Source of the DNA: an uncultured Rhodospirillales bacterium | GTDB lineage: Bacteria; Pseudomonadota; Alphaproteobacteria; ATCC43930; CGMCC-115725 | NCBI GenBank assembly: GCA_903822185.1 | Contig: CAIJOA010000002.1 | Span: forward strand, 1-48,519 | Length of the DNA: 48,519 bases | Direction: 5' to 3' | Part shown: piece by piece, positions 43,177 to 48,519 of the stretch | Numbering within the stretch: the stretch's first letter is position 1 | Layout: each line of letters begins with the position of its first letter | Position numbers and translations under genes: made by a program | The notes under the pieces: model-generated | The model's database searches: none | Seen by the model: only the letters and a program-made list of their open reading frames with translations | Told to the model about the DNA's origin: nothing

Positions 43177-44265
43177 TCAGTTCTCGATGTAAACCTCGGC
43201 ACGCGGGGCGTCGGCCCCGCCGCGCGCCAGCACCGGCGCGGCCTCTACAGCGATATCTTTGGCCGGAATACCGGCGTCCGTCAGGGCTACAGCGACCGCC
43301 TGGGCACGATCGAGGGCCAGGGTTAAGCCCGCCATCGCGGCATCCTTGCCGCTGGCCTCGCCATGCCCCACGATTCGGATCATGCCGCCGCCGTCATTAT
43401 GGATTTTCACGATCTCGGCGATCGTGCCCCGCAACGCCCCCGAGAGGAAAGCTGACCCGGTCGCAAAGCTTAAATCCGCGACCCGATAGGAGATGCCCGG
43501 ACGCTTTGAGGCGGGAGTCGAGGCTTGCTGAGTCGGTGGGGTTAAGGCCGGTGCCCGGCTCGAAGGCGGCGGCGCGGCCGAGGCGGTCTGTGGCGGCGGG
43601 CTCAATTTCGGCACTGGCGGCGCCGGACGCATTTCCTCGCCTTGCGGCACGTTGCGGGCGGTCGGGCTCTGCAGAGTCGATTCAGGCGGCGGTGCCTCGC
43701 TGCCGCGGGCCGTGGAGCGGCGCTGCGCTTGAGCCGGTTGGGGAACCGGAGCCGGCGGCGGAACGGGGCTCGAGGCAATAGGAGCCGGCACCGGTTCTGG
43801 GGCAACGGGTGACGCCGGGGCCACTGCCGGGGCCAGACCGGAGGCCTGCGGCGCGGGGGCAGCCGTTCTACTTTGGGGCGACGCTGACGCCGTCGTTTTG
43901 TTGGCGCTGGGAGAAGACGGAACCGGCGGCGGCACCGCACTGATCACGCGGCCGGCATGAAGGTCGTCGTCGCTGTATTTGGCGTTGTCGCGGTCGGCGG
44001 TAAGGCTCGAAACCAGCTTGTCGCGATCGACGCCGCTGAGCGCGTTCCCCGGCGCTTCGGGAACATTGGCCAGGTTCGGATAGGGCGAATTGGTGCCCTC
44101 CTCGAGGTTATTCTCGTTCTGGCCTTTGCCGAGGTCGTCGTTCTTCGAGACGCCTGTCGCGTCCCGGTACCAGGACACCGGATTAACGGCATACGGCACC
44201 GACGAACAGGCCGAGACCCCGCCGAGAACGACCAACAACGCGACGAGACCTGCCTTGCTCCGCAC
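43177..44265 (-). CDS. Proline-rich lipoprotein with C-terminal OmpA-like domain
   Basis: This is a 362-residue envelope protein. The GTG start at 44265 has GGAG nine bases upstream, and the lipobox Cys is residue 20 (VVLGGVSAC). An in-frame TTG at 44280 overlaps that Shine-Dalgarno. The middle, about residues 105-260, is Pro/Ala/Ser-rich and probably spans the periplasm. The last 100 residues resemble a divergent OmpA-like peptidoglycan-binding fold (GTIAEIVKIHNDGGGMIRIVGHGEASG). Key Asp and Arg residues of the classical domain are not obvious, so peptidoglycan binding is uncertain. It is divergent from phaC. Confidence 0.8.
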   Translation of the reverse strand: MRSKAGLVALLVVLGGVSACSSVPYAVNPVSWYRDATGVSKNDDLGKGQNENNLEEGTNSPYPNLANVPEAPGNALSGVDRDKLVSSLTADRDNAKYSDDDLHAGRVISAVPPPVPSSPSANKTTASASPQSRTAAPAPQASGLAPAVAPASPVAPEPVPAPIASSPVPPPAPVPQPAQAQRRSTARGSEAPPPESTLQSPTARNVPQGEEMRPAPPVPKLSPPPQTASAAPPPSSRAPALTPPTQQASTPASKRPGISYRVADLSFATGSAFLSGALRGTIAEIVKIHNDGGGMIRIVGHGEASGKDAAMAGLTLALDRAQAVAVALTDAGIPAKDIAVEAAPVLARGGADAPRAEVYIEN

Positions 44266-44391
44266 TAGCGACTGCTCCAAATAGATACGCGCACGCCCAA
44301 GCTGGTGTATTAGAACACTACCAGCCTGTCACCTACCATGATTGCCGCGGATGCTGGACCAAGGCAAAGGCAGGGCGCAAGGACGAAAAAG

Positions 44392-46185
44392 ATGAACGAT
44401 TCCGATACCTCACAGCCCAAATTTCCCGATCCGCTGCAATGGTCCCGTCATATGGCGGAAATCGCCCAATTGAGCGAGCGATTGGTGCGCGATTTTCTCG
44501 CGAATCAGCCTCCCGGCGGGGCGGGAATGTCGGATCCGTTCAATATCGGGGGTGCGTTCCTCGAAATGACGCAGCGGCTGATGAGCGATCCGGGGCGACT
44601 CGTCGAGGCGCAACTGTCCTTATGGCAGGACTACTTGAAGCTGTGGCAGAACACCACCCAACGGTTCTTAGGGGGGCCGGCCCAACCGGTCGCCCAGCCC
44701 TCTCCCGGCGACCGCCGTTTCAAGGACGCGGCCTGGGAGGAAAGCACCCTCTTCGACTATGTGAAACAAAGTTACCTGCTGACCGCGCGTTGGCTGCAAT
44801 CGACGGTTCATCAGGTCGATGGTCTCGACGAAAAGACCGCGCGTAAGCTCGATTTCTATACGCGCCAATTCGTCGATGCGATGGCGCCGTCAAATTTCCT
44901 GCTGACCAATCCCGAAGTGCTGCGCGCGACGATCGATTCCGGCGGCGAGAATCTCGTCAACGGCCTGAAGCATGTGCTCGAAGATCTCGATCGCGGCAAA
45001 GGCAAGCTGATGATCAAGATGACCGACCTGGACGCATTCCGGGTCGGCGAGAACATCGCCGTCACGCCCGGTAAGGTCGTCTATCAGAACGATCTGATTC
45101 AGCTCATTCAGTACGAGCCCGTGACCGTGAAGGTGCACAAGCGCCCACTGCTGATCATTCCGCCCTGGATCAACAAGTTCTACATCCTCGATCTGCGCCC
45201 GAATAATTCCTTCATCAAATGGGCGACCGAGCAAGGCCATACGGTCTTCGTCATCTCGTGGGTCAATCCCGACGAAAAACTCGCCGCCAAAAAGTTCGAA
45301 GACTACATGCTGGAAGGGCCGCTCGCGGCGCTCGACGCGATTGAGAAAGCGACCGGCGAGCGTGAAGCCAATGTGATCGGTTATTGCCTCGGCGGCACGT
45401 TGCTCGCCTGTACGCTCGCTTACATGGCGGTCAAAGGCGACGACCGAATCAAGTCGGCGACCTATTTCGTCACCATGACCGACTTCGCCGAAGCGGGTGA
45501 GCTATCAGTTTTCATCGATGAAGAGCAGTTGGATGCGATCGAGAATCGCATGCAGGAACATGGCTATCTCGAAGGGTCCGAGATGCCGAACACCTTCAAC
45601 ATGCTGCGAGCGAACGATCTAATCTGGTCCTTCGTCGTCAATAATTATCTGCTTGGCAAAGAGCCCTTCCCGTTCGATCTTCTGTATTGGAATAGCGATT
45701 CAACGCGGATGCCGGCGGCGATGCACGCGTTCTATCTGCGTAACATGTATCAAGATAACAAATTGATCGAACCCGGCGCTTTGTCGCTGAATGGTGTGCC
45801 GATCGATCTGCGTAAGATCAAGGTGCCGGCATTTATGCTATCGACGAAAGAAGATCATATTGCGCCGTGGAAATCGACCTATGCCGCGACGCAGATCTAT
45901 CAAGGCCCGATCAAATTCGTGCTCGCTGCGTCGGGACATATCGCCGGCGTCGTCAACGCGCCCGGCAAATCGAAATATGGGCATTGGGAAAACAGCAAGC
46001 TGCCCAAGAGCCCGGATGATTGGTTCACCGGTGCGAAATTCGTCGAAGCGTCGTGGTGGCCGAGCTGGGAGAAATGGGTCGAGAAGTATGCCGGCGAAGA
46101 TGTCGATGCGCGCAAGCCAGGCGACGGAAAACTGAAGCCGATTGAAGACGCGCCCGGCTCCTACGTCCGGGTGAAAGCGACCTAA
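44392..46185 (+). CDS. phaC: Class I poly(3-hydroxyalkanoate) synthase
   Basis: PhaC polymerises (R)-3-hydroxyacyl-CoA to polyester storage granules. The start at 44392 follows AAGGA. The protein has 597 residues, the class I length. The lipase-like box with catalytic Cys is at about 331 (GYCLGGTLLA). The catalytic Asp is near 486 (KEDHIAPW) and His near 514 (ASGHIAGVVNAPG). The N-terminal third carries the class I PhaC_N region (EESTLFDYVKQSYLLTARWL). No phaAB, phasin or phaR genes lie in the window. The strand is opposite to the OmpA-like gene. Confidence 0.96.
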   Translation: MNDSDTSQPKFPDPLQWSRHMAEIAQLSERLVRDFLANQPPGGAGMSDPFNIGGAFLEMTQRLMSDPGRLVEAQLSLWQDYLKLWQNTTQRFLGGPAQPVAQPSPGDRRFKDAAWEESTLFDYVKQSYLLTARWLQSTVHQVDGLDEKTARKLDFYTRQFVDAMAPSNFLLTNPEVLRATIDSGGENLVNGLKHVLEDLDRGKGKLMIKMTDLDAFRVGENIAVTPGKVVYQNDLIQLIQYEPVTVKVHKRPLLIIPPWINKFYILDLRPNNSFIKWATEQGHTVFVISWVNPDEKLAAKKFEDYMLEGPLAALDAIEKATGEREANVIGYCLGGTLLACTLAYMAVKGDDRIKSATYFVTMTDFAEAGELSVFIDEEQLDAIENRMQEHGYLEGSEMPNTFNMLRANDLIWSFVVNNYLLGKEPFPFDLLYWNSDSTRMPAAMHAFYLRNMYQDNKLIEPGALSLNGVPIDLRKIKVPAFMLSTKEDHIAPWKSTYAATQIYQGPIKFVLAASGHIAGVVNAPGKSKYGHWENSKLPKSPDDWFTGAKFVEASWWPSWEKWVEKYAGEDVDARKPGDGKLKPIEDAPGSYVRVKAT

Positions 46186-46240
46186 CTCAGAACTCTACCA
46201 AGCATGGTGGCGCTTGCGTTTTTCGGGCGCATAAATAATT

Positions 46241-46286
46241 CTTCCCCAATAAGAGAAGGCAAAAACAACATCCTTCTCAGGGGAAG
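46241..46286 (+). promoter_or_regulatory. Leader hairpin pairing the Shine-Dalgarno of the binding-protein gene
   Basis: CTTCCCC (46241-46247) pairs with GGGGAAG (46280-46286). Inside, GAGAAGG (46253-46259) pairs with CCTTCTC (46272-46278), leaving a 12-base A-rich loop and a small asymmetric internal loop. The outer arm GGGGAAG is the Shine-Dalgarno for the ATG at 46289. Folding would therefore hide the ribosome site and could control translation. I do not recognise a known riboswitch class. Confidence 0.6.
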
Positions 46287-46288
46287 AA

Positions 46289-47302
46289 ATGCGTACGAAG
46301 AATTTTCTATTGTCGCTGGCTGCTGCCTGCGCGCTGCTTGTTCCAAGCCAAGTCAAAGCTGATCCGGTTTCCATTCGTGTGGCCTGGACGGTCGTGCCTT
46401 TCGAGGTCGTGCCGGTCCTCTTCACCGTGCCGGACGACGTGCTGAAGCATTACAATAAAACCTACAAGCTTGAACTGCCGCACTTCCAGTCGAGCTCGTC
46501 GATGTTCACGTCGCTGGCCAGCGGTGAAATCGATCTCGCCTCGATGTCGGCCTTCAGCTTCAGCGCCGCCATTCAAAAGGCCGGCATGAAAGACATGCGC
46601 ATCACCGCCGATGAATATGAGGACGGTGTGGATGGTTATCTCACCGGTGAATTCGTCGTCCTGAAAGACGGCCCGATCAAGGAGGTAAAAGACCTCAAGG
46701 GCAAGATCATCGCCTCGTTCGGACTTGGCAGCTCGGGCGATATGGCGGCACGCGTCATGCTGCGCCGGTCCGGTCTCGAAGATAAGCGCGATTACACCGT
46801 CATCGAAGCGAACGGCAACAACATGCCGGCGATGATTTTCGATCATAAGGTCGATCTCATCAACACAACTGGCTTTACCGCGCGCGATCCGGAAGTCGTC
46901 GAAAAGACCCGCAAGCTGTTCACGCGTCACGACGCCTTCAACGGCCCGTCGCAGGAAACGATCTTCGCCGGCCGCGAAGGGTTTCTGACCAAAAACCGTG
47001 CAGCGGTCGTCGATTACATGGAAGACTATCTGCGCGCGCTCAACTGGTGCCTCGATCCGAAAAACCATGACGCAGCGATCCAACTGGTCGCCGCTTTCAC
47101 CAAAGCACCGGCGAGCCGGTTCGACAAATGGATGTTCACCAAGCAGGACGTCTATCGCGACCCGAAGGGCATGCCGAAGATCGAATTCTTTCAACGCGCG
47201 ATCGATGTCGAGGCCGAGTTCGGCCTGATCAAGGAACCGCTCGACGTGAAGAAATATGCCGAGTTGAGCCTCATCAAAGAGGCAGCAGCGCGGATCAAAT
47301 AA
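46289..47302 (+). CDS. ABC-type substrate-binding protein, NMT1-like (orphan)
   Basis: This is a periplasmic binding protein of 337 residues. The signal peptide runs to about VKAD (residue 24). Mature segments include SIRVAWTVVPFEVVPVLF, GEIDLASMSAFSFSAAIQKAG, KGKIIASFGLGSSGD and the acidic KVDLINTTGFTARDPE. The pattern fits the NMT1/taurine-like fold. It stands alone between phaC and argC with no permease, ATPase or oxygenase. It is preceded by a hairpin that pairs with its Shine-Dalgarno and followed by a strong terminator shared with argC. The ligand is unknown. Confidence 0.82.
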   Translation: MRTKNFLLSLAAACALLVPSQVKADPVSIRVAWTVVPFEVVPVLFTVPDDVLKHYNKTYKLELPHFQSSSSMFTSLASGEIDLASMSAFSFSAAIQKAGMKDMRITADEYEDGVDGYLTGEFVVLKDGPIKEVKDLKGKIIASFGLGSSGDMAARVMLRRSGLEDKRDYTVIEANGNNMPAMIFDHKVDLINTTGFTARDPEVVEKTRKLFTRHDAFNGPSQETIFAGREGFLTKNRAAVVDYMEDYLRALNWCLDPKNHDAAIQLVAAFTKAPASRFDKWMFTKQDVYRDPKGMPKIEFFQRAIDVEAEFGLIKEPLDVKKYAELSLIKEAAARIK

Positions 47303-47304
47303 GT

Positions 47305-47353
47305 CTTTGGCGCGCGTGCAATCCCATTGGGATGCACGCGCGCCAAAGTTTTT
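47305..47353. terminator. Long intrinsic terminator between the binding protein and argC
   Basis: A stem starts with CTTTGGCGCGCGTGCA (47305-47320) and closes through ATCCC, an ATT loop and GGGAT, then GCACGCGCGCCAAAG, with a single bulged base. T5 follows (47349-47353) on the plus strand. It sits between the convergent genes and should stop both transcripts. Confidence 0.9.
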
Positions 47354-47355
47354 GC

Positions 47356-48408
47356 TTAGGGGAACAGCGGTTCCTGTTGCAGTCCGGTGATCTCAGGCAC
47401 GCCGAGCATGACATTCATATCTTGAATGGCCTGGCCCGAGGCGCCCTTCACTAAATTATCGATCGCCGAGATAAGGATCGCCCGGCCCGTCCGCCGATCG
47501 GCCGTCAGGCCGATGAGGCAGAGGTTCGAGCCGCGAACGTGATGCGTCGCCGGAAAGCTTCCCTGCGGCAGAACATGGACGAACGCCTCGTCGGCATAGG
47601 TCTTTTCCAATGTGCTGCGCAATCCATCGATACCCGTATCCTTCGTCATCTTCACATAGATGGTCGAAAGGATGCCGCGATTCATCGGGATGAGATGCGG
47701 CGTGAAGCTGATCGTGACCTTGCGACCGGCGGCAAGCGACAGTCCCTGTTCGATCTCGGGCATGTGTCGATGATGTGCGACGCCATAAGCGCTGAGTCCG
47801 TCGGTGACTTCGCAAAAGAGGCTCGACTCTTTTGCCGCACGCCCTGCCCCGGTCACGCCGGACTTTGAATCGATTGTGATATCGTCCGGATCGATGAGGC
47901 CGGCTTTCAACAGCGGGATCAGCGGCAGTTGCGCGCCGGTCGGATAGCAGCCCGGCACTGCGACGAGCCGCGCCTTTGCGATCGCGTCGCGCGCGATTTC
48001 GGTCAGGCCATAGACCGCACCCTTTTGCAAATCGACGGCGCGATGCGCGTGACCGTACCACGTCGCATAGGTCTCGGGATCGGCAAGCCGGAAGTCGGCC
48101 GATAGATCGAGTATCCGCAGATGCGGCGGCAAGCCCGCGATCACTTCCTGCGTGGTGCCGTGCGGCAGGCAGCAGAAAACGATATCGACTTTGCTCCAAT
48201 CGACATCGCCGATGGCGACGAGGTCGGGCAGCGCGCGGCGTGCAAGATGCGGATAGACGGTGCCGATCGACTTGCCCGCCTGACGGTCGGCGGTCAGGGC
48301 GACGATCTCGGCGTTCGGGTGGTGCGCCAGCATGCGCAGCAACTCGGCGCCCGTGTAGCCAGAGGCGCCCAGAATTGCGATCCGCGTTTTTTGCGGTGAT
48401 GTAGCCAT
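47356..48408 (-). CDS. argC: N-acetyl-gamma-glutamyl-phosphate reductase
   Basis: ArgC reduces N-acetylglutamyl phosphate to the semialdehyde in arginine synthesis. The 350-residue protein begins with the NADP motif RIAILGASGYTGAELLRML (residues 9-27). The catalytic Cys is near 152 in AVPGCYPTGAQ. SFTPHLIPMNRGILSTIYV is also typical. The ATG at 48408 has a GGAG box eight bases upstream. It lies downstream of rpsI with a terminator between, an order frequent in alphaproteobacteria. Confidence 0.97.
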   Translation of the reverse strand: MATSPQKTRIAILGASGYTGAELLRMLAHHPNAEIVALTADRQAGKSIGTVYPHLARRALPDLVAIGDVDWSKVDIVFCCLPHGTTQEVIAGLPPHLRILDLSADFRLADPETYATWYGHAHRAVDLQKGAVYGLTEIARDAIAKARLVAVPGCYPTGAQLPLIPLLKAGLIDPDDITIDSKSGVTGAGRAAKESSLFCEVTDGLSAYGVAHHRHMPEIEQGLSLAAGRKVTISFTPHLIPMNRGILSTIYVKMTKDTGIDGLRSTLEKTYADEAFVHVLPQGSFPATHHVRGSNLCLIGLTADRRTGRAILISAIDNLVKGASGQAIQDMNVMLGVPEITGLQQEPLFP

Positions 48409-48443
48409 CTCGAAAACTCCTACGACAAAAAACTGTCATAACG

Positions 48444-48472
48444 AAAAAGGGGCGTCCCGCAGGACGCCCCTT
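48444..48472 (-). terminator. Intrinsic terminator after rpsI
   Basis: AAGGGGCGTCC (48447-48457) and GGACGCCCCTT (48462-48472) make an 11-bp perfect stem with a 4-base loop. The A's at 48444-48448 give a T5 tract on the minus strand. It lies between rpsI and argC, so argC needs its own promoter, which must lie within the roughly 35 bases before its start. Confidence 0.85.
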
Positions 48473-48499
48473 GATAAGTAAACGCTGTCGCCTGCGAGA

Positions 48500-48519
48500 T
48501 CAGCGTTTCGAGAACTGGA
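48500..48519 (-). CDS. rpsI: Ribosomal protein S9, 3' end only
   Basis: The last 20 bases on the minus strand read FQFSKR and TGA. This is the usual C terminus of alphaproteobacterial S9 (ribosomal small subunit, tRNA-contacting tail). Only this tip is inside the window. The call rests on six residues and the position next to argC, an order frequent in alphaproteobacteria. A terminator follows at 48444-48472. Confidence 0.75.

Noticed and set aside
44305-44335. Imperfect inverted repeat between the OmpA-like gene and phaC
   Set aside because: The GCTGGT and ACCAGC arms pair only with bulges and no regulator site is recognisable. Too weak to list.
1-48519. Insertion sequences, CRISPR arrays, prophage or rRNA
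   Set aside because: No transposase, integrase, repeat array or rRNA signature was seen on either strand.

Overview
The window looks like part of an alphaproteobacterial chromosome. The evidence is a GC-rich sequence with GC-rich third codon positions, conserved alphaproteobacterial gene orders (mltB-rlpA-dac-tmk-holB-metG, hom-glpX-recJ, and rpsI-argC at the right edge), class I PHA synthase, class II FBPase and MlaA. Many orphan solute-binding proteins sit beside oxygenases, as in metabolically versatile soil or freshwater Rhodospirillales-like lineages. That finer placement is inference. I see no rRNA, CRISPR array, insertion sequence or prophage. The one tRNA is tRNA-Glu(TTC).

Layout. 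1-800: an HPt protein cut by the window edge and a CheY-like response regulator. 805-7294 (minus): a housekeeping and cell-wall run of mltB, rlpA, a D-Ala-D-Ala carboxypeptidase, tmk, holB and metG. 7399-13079 (minus): a five-gene catabolic operon (solute-binding protein, FAD monooxygenase, nucleoside-type transporter, class II aldolase, hotdog thioesterase). 13198-15616: a Na+/H+ antiporter and the MlaA lipoprotein. 15872-18027: an LLM flavin oxygenase with an SsuA-like binding protein. 18171-20312: a PEP-CTERM protein, a small His/Trp/Asp-rich secreted protein, a DoxX protein and a small unknown. 20541-25505: two divergent aldehyde dehydrogenases around a perfect dyad, a zinc alcohol dehydrogenase, pyrophosphatase and a small lipoprotein. 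25677-33176: two Rieske oxygenases, two more binding proteins, a thioredoxin-like ferredoxin, a LysR regulator and a methyltransferase. 33324-38908: a frameshifted 3-methyladenine glycosylase, tRNA-Glu, an asparagine synthase, an SGNH-like membrane protein and a frameshifted MBOAT acyltransferase. 39015-44265: recJ, glpX, hom and an OmpA-like lipoprotein. 44392-48519: phaC, a lone binding protein, argC and the 3' tip of rpsI.

The recurring theme is periplasmic binding proteins with no ABC permease or ATPase nearby. Four of the five sit next to an oxygenase (FAD, flavin/LLM, Rieske, Rieske), which suggests repeated uptake-and-oxidation modules for aromatic or organosulfur compounds. The dehydrogenases and thioesterase could handle the aldehyde and CoA intermediates. 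A second theme is cell-envelope material: peptidoglycan enzymes, MlaA, an OmpA-like protein, a PEP-CTERM protein and a possible polysaccharide-acetylation pair.

Regulatory structures seen directly are a hairpin pairing the Shine-Dalgarno sequence of the binding protein at 46289, perfect dyads at 22063-22086, 29722-29744, 38915-38928 and 38973-38989, a promoter plus dyad ahead of the LLM gene, and an EcfG-like promoter at 19098-19122. Two genes (33324-33907 and 37356-38908) each lack one base in a short homopolymer. This is either real decay or read error in the assembly.
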